From positions 1-7,366 of the forward strand of contig JAISAK010000129.1 in assembly GCA_031266695.1 (NCBI GenBank): a stretch of DNA of 7,366 nt, given 5' to 3'. This DNA comes from Treponema sp. (GTDB taxonomy: Bacteria; Spirochaetota; Spirochaetia; Treponematales; Breznakiellaceae). Made by a program: the position numbers and the translations under genes. Under the pieces are notes generated by a model, which worked only from the letters and a program-made list of their open reading frames with translations, was not told the DNA's origin and did no database searches. The first letter of the stretch is position 1, and every line of letters begins with the position of its first letter. Below, in pieces: positions 1-5,563 of this stretch.

Positions 1-53
1 ACAAAGTTGAGGAACATAGGAGCCGGGCAGGCAAAGCCTTGGGGTATGATATA

Positions 54-82
54 TTACCTTGCATGCCTTTTTTGTATATAAT
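54..82 (+). promoter_or_regulatory. Sigma70-like promoter of the AMP-binding-like gene, predicted leaderless
   Basis: A -35-like TTACCT (54-59) and a perfect TATAAT (77-82) are separated by 17 bp that includes a T7 tract. The -10 ends only 6 nt before the ATG at 89, so initiation would be expected at or next to the A of the start codon. No Shine-Dalgarno sequence lies between. The hexamers and spacing are seen; promoter use and the leaderless transcript are inferred. Confidence 0.55.
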
Positions 83-88
83 ATAACC

Positions 89-1237
89 ATGATCCATCTT
101 TCGCAAAAAACCCTGGCCGAACTGTGTACCCGCGCTTCGGTAAAATACAAAAACCGTGTCGCCTTTGAAACCTACCGGGACGGCAGAATATACCGTCCCC
201 TGACATACCGCCTCCTGGAGATTCGCGCGCGGCAATTCGCGTCGCTTCTTTTGGGCCTTGGCGTCAAGGCGGGGGATCGGGCGCTGCTTCTCTCGGAAAA
301 TTCTCCGGACTGGGCGGCGGCTTTTTTCGGAATCGCCAGGGCCGGCGCCGTTGTGCTGCCGGTTTCCGCGGATTTGGATATCGAAGAAATCCGGCGCCTT
401 GCGGAATACGCCCGTGTTTCGGCAATCTGCGCCGGCGGAAAATTCGGCGCGAAGCTCGGCGGCTTTATGCCCGGAATTCCCCGGATTTTTATCGACAGCC
501 CGGAGACACGCGGAAGGAGCGGCAAGGTCCGGCGCGGAAAAACGGAGGATACCTTTATTACCGCGGCCCTTCACGGGGTGGCAAAAAAACTGCCCTTCAG
601 GAATCCCCCGGCGGACTTCCGGTTCCCCGCAAGGGAGGGCGGCGATCCGGCGCTTGTCGCGATCCGGGGCGAAGGGCCGGCGGACTTTGAAGAGATCTCC
701 GGCCAAAGCCTTATTGCCGGCGCCGCGGCCTGCCTGCTCCCGACAAGGCTGTACCCCCGGGATCGGATGCTTCCCCTTGTACCCCTGGCGCAATGCCGGG
801 AATACCTGCTGGGCCTGCTTGCGGCGGTAATGAGCGGCTCCCTCGTCGCCTTTCCGTCCTGTGCGGAGCCCGCCGAAGAAGAAGGCGCCTTTCTCTCCGC
901 GGCCCAGGCCCTGCGGCCAACCGTTATGCTGAGCGATTCCGCCTTTATCGAAAAACTCTGCGGCGAAAAAATAATTCCGGCGCTGAGGGAAAACCCCCTG
1001 TACCGTTCGGTTCTTACCCGGGGTTTAGCGGAGTACAGGGCCGGACGAAAACTGCTGAAACAGCTCGGTTCTTCCGTGCGCTTTTTCGCGGTTTCAGGCC
1101 GCGCCCTTTCGGAGGAAACGGAAACATTCCTGCGCCAGGCGGAATTCCCCCTTGCCCGCTGCCGGGAGGCCGCCGCGCAGGCCGGGCACCTCCGTTCTAC
1201 AACTGCTCAGGAGACAGGTCTTCCGTCCGGGGGTTAA
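89..1237 (+). CDS. Truncated, motif-poor AMP-dependent synthetase/ligase-like protein (382 aa)
   Basis: The N-terminal half resembles the adenylation domain of long-chain acyl-CoA synthetases (ANL superfamily): a LTYRLLEIRARQFASLLLGL segment (38-57), GDRALLLSENSPDW (62-75), a GIARAGAVVLPV stretch (81-92), DRMLPLVPLAQCREYLLGLL (225-244), and a FFAVSGRALSEE stretch (332-343) matching the usual SGGAPL region. Functional ligases of this family are usually about 500-650 residues, so this protein stops near two thirds. The phosphate-binding loop that should read like YTSGTTGxPKG after DPALVA (186-191) is replaced by IRGEGPADFEE, and the expected YGLTE motif near 357-365 reads RCREAAAQA. The C-terminal subdomain is absent. 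The reading frame is intact, so it may be a pseudoenzyme or a decaying gene; normal ligase activity is unlikely. The ATG at 89 is preferred over an upstream TTG at 59 because the latter lies within the promoter. Its end overlaps the opposing PASTA gene by 41 bp. Confidence 0.75.
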   Translation: MIHLSQKTLAELCTRASVKYKNRVAFETYRDGRIYRPLTYRLLEIRARQFASLLLGLGVKAGDRALLLSENSPDWAAAFFGIARAGAVVLPVSADLDIEEIRRLAEYARVSAICAGGKFGAKLGGFMPGIPRIFIDSPETRGRSGKVRRGKTEDTFITAALHGVAKKLPFRNPPADFRFPAREGGDPALVAIRGEGPADFEEISGQSLIAGAAACLLPTRLYPRDRMLPLVPLAQCREYLLGLLAAVMSGSLVAFPSCAEPAEEEGAFLSAAQALRPTVMLSDSAFIEKLCGEKIIPALRENPLYRSVLTRGLAEYRAGRKLLKQLGSSVRFFAVSGRALSEETETFLRQAEFPLARCREAAAQAGHLRSTTAQETGLPSGG

Positions 1238-2246
1238 CGGTTTCGCGGTGGATTTCGCGGTTCAGCATGGAAAGAATCAGTGTTGAACCTACGGGGAGTT
1301 TATAGGGAACGGTAAATTCGCCGCCGGGATATTCAACGCCGATAAGGAGAATCCTCTCCCCCGAAGGAAGCAGCGCCTCAAGGCGTACCGAAAGGGGATA
1401 GGGATTCTCCGGTATCGTATAACGGAAAAGCCGGTACACCTCTCCCCCGGCCGCGGTTTCGGGAGAGTTTACGGTAATCTGAACCGGAGTATCCGCGGAA
1501 ATCACCGTATCCGCCGCCGGCTGCTGGTAAACAACGGTCTCCGGCGTTTCCCCTTCCCTCGTTTCCCGGATGGTAAAACGGAAATCAACCCCCGCCCGGC
1601 CTATCTGTTCCAGGGCTTCCGCGATTGAAAGGCCCGTAAACAGGGGCACGGTGATCCTGGCGTTTTCCTGTCCCTGGCTTACCACAAATTCCAGGGTTCC
1701 GGGCCCGGAAATATCGGTTCCCGCTTCCGGATTCTGTTGAAGGATAGTACCCGGCGCTTCCGTCGAGTACTCGTACATAAGAGGTTCCTTAAGGGAAAGA
1801 AGGGCCAGGCCTCCTCCGGCCGGCGTAAAAAGAGTCTGGAGATCCACGCGAACCTCGTCGATATTCCTGCCGATATAATTTTCAACCTTGTTTATTATCA
1901 CTCCCTGGCTTACCACAAGGCGTATACGCCGGCCGGCTTTGACAATGGTCCCGGATTTAGGCTCCTGTTCCAGAATAAGGCCCTTGTCCAGGGACGACTG
2001 GGAATAGCGAAGCTGTATCCGGGGATAGAGTTCCTTTACCTGGAGTTCAAGCAGGGCCTCGGTCAATTCTTTTCCCCGGACTTCGGGAACCATAGTCTGT
2101 TCGGCGCCGCGAACGGCGATAAAAAAGATGGATACGGCGATAAGACCTACAAAAACCAGACTCCCCGCCGCCATTGAAAGAAAAAGTTTCAGGTGGTCCG
2201 ATACATAACCTTCTATCGAATTTAAATCAAATTTTAAAAAACCCAT
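1197..2246 (-). CDS. Membrane-anchored protein with three PASTA repeats (349 aa)
   Basis: A short N-terminal cytoplasmic segment with no cleavable signal is followed by one strongly hydrophobic helix (about residues 20-45), then extracytoplasmic repeats. Three PASTA-like units lie at about 51-115, 116-192 and 196-260. Each carries the typical late motif: LEQEPKSGTIVKAGRRIRLVVSQG-type at 92-115, LQQNPEAGTDI at 169-179, and YQQPAADTVI at 240-249. The remaining 261-349 form a beta-rich C-terminal segment of unknown type. PASTA domains usually bind muropeptides or beta-lactams in Ser/Thr kinases and class B penicillin-binding proteins. Here neither a kinase nor a transpeptidase domain is present, so the role is probably in envelope sensing or scaffolding (inferred). 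An AGAGG ribosome-binding site lies 4 nt upstream of the ATG. It follows def-fmt on the same strand after a 169-bp structured gap. Its TAG stop lies inside the 3' end of the convergent AMP-binding-like gene. Confidence 0.85.
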   Translation of the reverse strand: MGFLKFDLNSIEGYVSDHLKLFLSMAAGSLVFVGLIAVSIFFIAVRGAEQTMVPEVRGKELTEALLELQVKELYPRIQLRYSQSSLDKGLILEQEPKSGTIVKAGRRIRLVVSQGVIINKVENYIGRNIDEVRVDLQTLFTPAGGGLALLSLKEPLMYEYSTEAPGTILQQNPEAGTDISGPGTLEFVVSQGQENARITVPLFTGLSIAEALEQIGRAGVDFRFTIRETREGETPETVVYQQPAADTVISADTPVQITVNSPETAAGGEVYRLFRYTIPENPYPLSVRLEALLPSGERILLIGVEYPGGEFTVPYKLPVGSTLILSMLNREIHRETVNPRTEDLSPEQL

Positions 2247-2250
2247 ATAG

Positions 2251-2255
2251 CCTCT
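2251..2255 (-). promoter_or_regulatory. Shine-Dalgarno of the PASTA gene
   Basis: Read on the minus strand, AGAGG sits 4 nt before the ATG at 2246, which supports that start. It contrasts with the SD-less starts of def, rarD, XRE, serS and the AMP-binding-like gene. Confidence 0.6.
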
Positions 2256-2294
2256 TTGAAACCGCCTCCCCTCCTAGCAGCCTGTTGCATTTGT

Positions 2295-2324
2295 GGATTT
2301 TTTGCATATTTATGCAAAAAATCC
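2295..2324. repeat. Perfect 14-bp inverted repeat, AT-rich palindrome
   Basis: GGATTTTTTGCATA (2295-2308) and its exact reverse complement (2311-2324) are separated by TT. The structure lies between fmt and the PASTA gene. It lacks a GC-rich stem followed by a U-run on either strand, so it is not a standard intrinsic terminator. It could be an operator, an mRNA-stabilising hairpin, or part of a small repeat element. Confidence 0.9.
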
Positions 2325-2344
2325 CGATTATCCGGCGTGTTTTT

Positions 2345-2416
2345 GGAGTTTGTAAAGTATAAATATTCACTTTGTGAATATTTATACGGTTTTACGCGCG
2401 AAGCGCAACAAACTCC
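2345..2416. repeat. Nested inverted repeats forming a potential three-way junction next to the fmt stop
   Basis: A perfect 14-bp palindrome GTATAAATATTCAC (2357-2370) / 2374-2387 with loop TTT is enclosed by a 9-bp outer pair, GGAGTTTGT (2345-2353) with ACAAACTCC (2408-2416). A small GCGC-GAA-GCGC hairpin (2396-2406) also lies inside the outer pair. The outer 3' arm ends on the first base of the fmt stop codon triplet. The transcript leaving fmt could therefore fold into a branched structure just after translation ends. All pairings are seen; any function is inferred. Confidence 0.85.
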
Positions 2417-3396
2417 TAGGCGCCAAGCCGGGAGCCGATAAAATTCCGGGAGCCGTTCAGAAAGACTTTCCAGTCCAGAGCCTTTTTCGCCCCGTACTGG
2501 AGTTCCTGTACGGCAAGGATACCTTCTCCCGTTTGTACCAGTATCCCCCGCTGCTTGTCTACGCCCAAAACCGTGCCTGGCACCTCCGCGGAGGGAAGAC
2601 CATCCGGAACTTCGGCCCTGAGTATAAGGAGCCGCTGCCCTTCCCGGATGGTCCAGGTCCGGGGCCAGGGATCAAAGGCGCGGATGCGGGCGTCAATTTC
2701 AGCCGCGCTCCCGCTCCAGTCGATAAGGCCCTCTTCCTTCGGAATGGGAAAACAGTAGGTCGCCTCCCCGTGATTCTGGGGCAGGGACTCCGCGGTTCCG
2801 GCGGCCAGCGCGCCGAGAACGCGGGGCAAAAGCTCCGCGGCCTTCCGCGCCACGGTTTTTCCGAGGACGGCGGCGGTCTCCCTTCCGTTAAGGAGAATGT
2901 TTTCCCGCGCAAGAATATCCCCGCTGTCCATTTCCGCCGCAAGCTTCTGGATACTAAGGCCGGTAAGACTTTCCCGGTTCAGAATGGCCGCGGGAATGGG
3001 AGCCGCGCCCCGGTATTTGGGGAGCAGGCTCGGATGAATATTGATTCCCCCCAGGGGAAACAGGGCCAGAAATTTCGGCCCGAAGATGCGGCCGTAGGCA
3101 AAGGAAACCAGGAGATCCGGCTTCAGCGCCGAGACCGCTTCCCGTGCCGCGGCGTCAAGTTTTGCGGGTTTAAGCGCCGGAACGGGCGGCTTCCCCGCCT
3201 CCGTGCGCCGTACCGAAAGCCGTTCCGCCGCGGCGCCCAGTTCGGTCGGTTCCGGCGTTCCGCGCCGTCCCCTGGGACTGTCCGGATTGGTAAGCACCCC
3301 GGCCAGTTCAAAACCGCCGTCCGTTCCGGCCAGGGTAAAAAGCGCTTCCAGGGAAGGGACCGCTATACCGGGGCTTCCCGCAAAGAGTATCCTCAT
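2416..3396 (-). CDS. fmt: Methionyl-tRNA formyltransferase (326 aa)
   Basis: Transfers the formyl group of 10-formyltetrahydrofolate to the amino group of initiator Met-tRNA in the cytoplasm, preparing it for bacterial translation initiation. The N-terminal Rossmann-type domain opens with MRILFAGSPGIAVPSLEAL. The formyltransferase signature is clear: N119 and H121 in INIHPSLLPKYRGAAPI, and the catalytic Asp157 in MDSGDIL, matching the N/H/D triad of the family. The C-terminal OB-like tRNA-binding domain has a RAFDPWPRTWT motif (239-249). Length is slightly above the roughly 310-residue norm. Its ATG overlaps the def stop codon by one base (TGATG), so translation is probably coupled to def; only a weak GAAGG precedes the start. 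Pairing with deformylase is the classical arrangement, since one adds and the other removes the same formyl group. Confidence 0.97.
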   Translation of the reverse strand: MRILFAGSPGIAVPSLEALFTLAGTDGGFELAGVLTNPDSPRGRRGTPEPTELGAAAERLSVRRTEAGKPPVPALKPAKLDAAAREAVSALKPDLLVSFAYGRIFGPKFLALFPLGGINIHPSLLPKYRGAAPIPAAILNRESLTGLSIQKLAAEMDSGDILARENILLNGRETAAVLGKTVARKAAELLPRVLGALAAGTAESLPQNHGEATYCFPIPKEEGLIDWSGSAAEIDARIRAFDPWPRTWTIREGQRLLILRAEVPDGLPSAEVPGTVLGVDKQRGILVQTGEGILAVQELQYGAKKALDWKVFLNGSRNFIGSRLGA

Positions 3397-3881
3397 CAGA
3401 CCTTCGCCTGTTTGTCCAGCCTGGCGAGAATCCGTTTCCTCTTCGACTCCGAAAGGCGATCGATAAAAAGCACCCCTTCGAGGTGATCGTATTCGTGAAG
3501 AATGGCCCGCGCGAGGATCCCCTCGGCCTCCAGGGTAAAGGGGCGGCCCCGTTCATTCCAGGACTGAACCTTCACGCTCTTTGACCGCACTACATCCGCC
3601 CATATACCGGGAAGCGAGAGACAGCCTTCCTCGTACTTCATGGTCTCCTGGGACGTTTCTATAATCGAAGGGTTAATAAAAACCCTGGGGATATCTCCTT
3701 CGATATGTATCACAAAGATTCGCTTCATGCAGCCTATCTGGGGTCCGGCAAGGCCGATTCCCCTGGCTCCTTCAAGGATATCCAGCATCTGCCGGACCGT
3801 CTTGACCAGGTCGGCGTCAATTTTTTCCACCGGTTCCGCTTTCTGTCTGAGCAGCTCATTACCGAGGGTAAGTATGTCCAT
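3396..3881 (-). CDS. def: Peptide deformylase (161 aa)
   Basis: Metalloenzyme that removes the N-formyl group from nascent proteins as they leave the ribosome. All three family motifs are present in order: GIGLAGPQIG (41-50, motif 1, with Gly in place of the common second Ala), EGCLSLPG (85-92, with metal ligand Cys87), and HEYDHLEG (129-136, ligands His129 and His133, catalytic Glu130). Length is typical for the bacterial enzyme. The ATG at 3881 gives the expected N-terminus (MDILTLGNELLRQKAEPV, where the usual form is like ILxxPDPxLRxxAxPV). It is first in a def-fmt unit and divergent from rarD. No Shine-Dalgarno is present. A TAGTAT hexamer ends 6 nt before the ATG, suggesting a leaderless transcript. 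Confidence 0.97.
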   Translation of the reverse strand: MDILTLGNELLRQKAEPVEKIDADLVKTVRQMLDILEGARGIGLAGPQIGCMKRIFVIHIEGDIPRVFINPSIIETSQETMKYEEGCLSLPGIWADVVRSKSVKVQSWNERGRPFTLEAEGILARAILHEYDHLEGVLFIDRLSESKRKRILARLDKQAKV

Positions 3882-3887
3882 ATTTAT

Positions 3888-3893
3888 ATACTA
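3888..3893 (-). promoter_or_regulatory. Putative -10 element of def
   Basis: On the minus strand TAGTAT follows a T8 tract and a G, and ends 6 nt before the def ATG. No convincing -35 is visible: a 17-bp spacing puts it at 3911-3916 (TATACC), on top of the rarD -10. Purine-rich ribosome-binding sequence is absent. Confidence 0.4.
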
Positions 3894-3912
3894 CAAAAAA
3901 AACCGCCTTTGG

Positions 3913-3918
3913 TATATC
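3913..3918 (+). promoter_or_regulatory. Putative -10 element of rarD
   Basis: TATATC follows CTTTGG and ends 7 nt before the rarD ATG at 3926, again with no Shine-Dalgarno. A 17-bp spacing would put the -35 at 3890-3895, overlapping the def -10. Hexamer position is seen; promoter activity is inferred. Confidence 0.4.
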
Positions 3919-3925
3919 CTGAATT

Positions 3926-4825
3926 ATGATCTTTTCACCCTTCGGCAGGGGCGTCATCAGCGCCGTACTGGCCTATAGTCTCTGGGGTATACTGCCCCTT
4001 TACTGGAAACTCCTGGCCTTTGTCACGCCTCTGCACATTCTTGCGTTCAGGATTCTTTTCTCCCTTGTGCTGGTAAGCCTCCTTCTCCTGGGCATGAAAA
4101 ATACCGCCTGGCTTGCGCTGTTCAGAAATAAAACGAAGGCCCTCCTGTTGATTTTAGAGGCCCTGACAATTTCGGTTAACTGGGGGCTTTATATTTGGGC
4201 GGTGAACCGGGGACACACTATCGAAGCGTCTCTGGGATACTATATCAACCCCCTGGTTTCAATTATCCTGGGGCTTATTTTTTTCAAGGAACGCCTTGGC
4301 GTCCTGCAGTGGACGGCCTTTGGAGTTGGTTCCCTCGGCGTGCTGCTTATGGCCTTTCTTTCGGGCGCGCCGCCCTGGATTTCCCTGGGCCTTGCCCTGA
4401 GTTTTGGTTTCTACGGCCTTCTTAAAAAGAAAATTTCCCTTTCCGTCCTGGAATCCCTCGGAGCGGAAACCCTTGTCGCCGGCCCCCTGGGGTTGGCGCT
4501 GCTCTTTTTCCCCTACGGAAATTTTTCCGATCTAAGCGGGCTGGGCGTTTCCTCGTGGCTTCTGCTTTCTTCGATTGGCCTGGCGACGACTCTGCCCTTG
4601 TACCTTTTTGGCCTGGGAGCGCAGAGGCTGCCCCTTTCCGCTATGGGATTCATTCAGTTTATTTCCCCCACCTTTCAATTTTTCCTGGGAATTCTTGTAT
4701 TCGGCGAATCCTTCCCCGCCAGAAATTACGCCGCCTTCGCCCTGATATGGACGGCGGTGATCCTTTATTCGATTTCGCTTAAAAAACGCCCTTCTCCCAA
4801 AATTCCCGGCACAACGGGCTCTTAG
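3926..4825 (+). CDS. rarD: EamA-family transporter RarD (299 aa)
   Basis: An integral inner-membrane protein of the drug/metabolite transporter superfamily, with about ten hydrophobic segments spread across the whole length. RarD-type hallmarks are the opening GVISAVLAYSLWGILPLYWK (9-28) and the EASLGYYINPLVSIILG stretch (99-115) followed by FFKERLG. A second EamA half ends in FIQFISPTFQFFLGILVFGE. Members are often named chloramphenicol-sensitive protein RarD, but substrates are mostly unproven and this one cannot be assigned from sequence. Length is typical (about 300). The ATG at 3926 lies 44 bp from the divergent def start and lacks an SD. The TAG stop overlaps the convergent XRE gene stop by 4 bp, leaving no room for a separate terminator between them. 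Confidence 0.9.
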   Translation: MIFSPFGRGVISAVLAYSLWGILPLYWKLLAFVTPLHILAFRILFSLVLVSLLLLGMKNTAWLALFRNKTKALLLILEALTISVNWGLYIWAVNRGHTIEASLGYYINPLVSIILGLIFFKERLGVLQWTAFGVGSLGVLLMAFLSGAPPWISLGLALSFGFYGLLKKKISLSVLESLGAETLVAGPLGLALLFFPYGNFSDLSGLGVSSWLLLSSIGLATTLPLYLFGLGAQRLPLSAMGFIQFISPTFQFFLGILVFGESFPARNYAAFALIWTAVILYSISLKKRPSPKIPGTTGS

Positions 4826-5163
4826 GAGCGCTGGTTCTGCATCTTCAGGAGCTCTCTGGTCTGCAGCAGGACATAATTCTGAAAAGATTCGTCTAATTCG
4901 TTGAAAATTGCTATCATCTGTTCCAGCCTGACGTTCGGCGGGGCTTTGCTCCACATATCACCTTTGGCGTTTTTAATCCAGTCCTTGTTGACGCCATATT
5001 CTGTCGCCACAAGTTCAATAATGCGATCATTGATTTTCCTTCTTCCCTGCTCAATCTCGTTATAGTAGCTTTGGCTGATATAAATACCTTTGGAAAATTC
5101 CTTTTGGGACAATTTCAGGAATTTGCGGATTGATTTTAACCGGGAACTGATTGATAACCCCAT
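4822..5163 (-). CDS. XRE-family helix-turn-helix transcriptional regulator (113 aa)
   Basis: The N-terminal half is a Cro/C1-type HTH (about 8-65): SRLKSIRKFLKLSQKEFSKG, then the recognition helix IYISQSYYNEIEQGRRKI and the typical YGVNKDWIKNAKGDMW ending (56-71). The remaining residues 80-113 form a helical, leucine-containing tail that is probably for dimerisation. That tail aligns without gaps to residues 9-42 of the small protein encoded divergently at 5384. Base composition is visibly more AT-rich than in the flanking housekeeping genes, suggesting a different history. It has its own promoter (5172-5200) ending 8 nt before the ATG and no SD. A local autoregulator of the divergent unit is the likeliest role (inferred from gene arrangement). 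Confidence 0.9.
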   Translation of the reverse strand: MGLSISSRLKSIRKFLKLSQKEFSKGIYISQSYYNEIEQGRRKINDRIIELVATEYGVNKDWIKNAKGDMWSKAPPNVRLEQMIAIFNELDESFQNYVLLQTRELLKMQNQRS

Positions 5164-5171
5164 TTAATTAT

Positions 5172-5200
5172 TTCATACCACAAATTTAAGATTAATACAA
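5172..5200 (-). promoter_or_regulatory. Promoter of the XRE gene, predicted leaderless
   Basis: On the minus strand TTGTAT (5200-5195) and TATGAA (5177-5172) are 17 bp apart. The -10 ends 8 nt before the ATG at 5163. No ribosome-binding sequence is present. A 12-bp perfect palindrome AATATTAATATT (5202-5213) lies directly upstream of the -35 and could be an operator or simply AT-rich promoter DNA. Confidence 0.5.
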
Positions 5201-5232
5201 TAATATTAATATTTTTTTTGAAAAAACCCGAG

Positions 5233-5251
5233 AAAAGTCCGCAGGACTTTT
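5233..5251. repeat. 8-bp inverted repeat with 3-nt loop between divergent promoters
   Basis: AAAAGTCC (5233-5240), loop GCA, GGACTTTT (5244-5251). The 3' arm runs into further T on the plus strand, and on the minus strand the hairpin is followed after a few bases by a T6 run, so it looks like a two-way terminator. Both known neighbouring transcripts point away from it, which makes an operator or insulator equally possible. Confidence 0.7.
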
Positions 5252-5310
5252 TCTTCACTCTTTTACTTTTTCGACTTAGAGGTAAATCTTCCTTTTTTAA
5301 GCGGCTTCTG

Positions 5311-5340
5311 TTGACTAATTCGAAAAACGATATATATAAT
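5311..5340 (+). promoter_or_regulatory. Strong sigma70-like promoter of the 59-aa/TPR unit
   Basis: TTGACT (5311-5316) and TATAAT (5335-5340) are separated by 18 bp. Initiation near 5347 would leave a leader of about 37 nt that contains an AAGGTGG ribosome-binding site. These are the best-matching hexamers in the window. Confidence 0.7.
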
Positions 5341-5354
5341 TTCGATTAACGATA
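5318..5354 (+). promoter_or_regulatory. Tandem operator-like repeats over the -10 region
   Basis: ATTCGAAAAACGATA (5318-5332) and TTTCGATTAACGATA (5340-5354) match at 12 of 15 positions and start 22 bp apart, about two helical turns. The first lies in the promoter spacer and the second just after the -10. A related inverted arm, TTTTCGTT (5360-5367), pairs with AACGATAA (5348-5355) with one mismatch. The position suits repression, and the divergent XRE protein is the obvious candidate binder (inferred). Confidence 0.45.
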
Positions 5355-5383
5355 AACAATTTTCGTTTAAAACAAGGTGGAAT

Positions 5384-5563
5384 ATGTTTCAGGACAAAGA
5401 CACTAAGCTTGATGATTTTTGCAAGGATTTTATTAATCTGAGCCCGGAAAACCAGGATTTTATTTTGTCTATTTCGAAGAAGCTTTTAGCGGTTCAGAAG
5501 TCCCGAAACCGCAATTCCGGGGATCGGGGCGAAGGAGAGGCTGATGGCAATAACCGAAGATGA
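5384..5563 (+). CDS. 59-aa protein resembling the C-terminal tail of the adjacent XRE regulator
   Basis: The ATG at 5384 is preceded by AAGGTGG (5374-5380) and by a strong promoter, which makes this short frame credible. Residues 9-42 align without gaps to residues 80-113 of the divergent XRE protein. Nine positions are identical (L9, F16, L19, Q24, L28, L34, L35, Q38, R41 here) and several more are conservative. There is no helix-turn-helix. The segment is predicted helical with an SPENQDFILSI core. The last 17 residues are Gly/Arg/Asn-rich and overlap the ribosome-binding site and start of the TPR gene, so they may be less constrained. A plausible role is heterodimerisation with the XRE repressor, as an antirepressor or modulator; this is inference. 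It could also be the relic of a second XRE gene that lost its HTH. Confidence 0.7.
   Translation: MFQDKDTKLDDFCKDFINLSPENQDFILSISKKLLAVQKSRNRNSGDRGEGEADGNNRR
5532..5537 (+). promoter_or_regulatory. Shine-Dalgarno of the TPR gene inside the 59-aa gene
   Basis: AAGGAG lies 6 nt before the ATG at 5544, within the upstream coding frame. It fixes the TPR start and suggests translational coupling of the two small genes. Confidence 0.7.

Noticed and set aside
1..53. Possible 3' end of an upstream gene; two plus frames are open to about 79-86
   Set aside because: Too short to carry any recognisable motif, and the frames run through the AT-rich promoter. A small AGGC-AAA-GCCT hairpin is too weak to call a terminator.
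59..88. Upstream in-frame TTG start for the AMP-binding-like gene
   Set aside because: The added residues lie within the TATAAT promoter region and do not match the family N-terminus; the ATG at 89 fits better.
2374..3486. Long plus-strand open frame (370 codons) opposite fmt
   Set aside because: Its product is Arg/Gly/Pro-rich low-complexity sequence typical of an antisense shadow, while fmt on the minus strand has all catalytic motifs.
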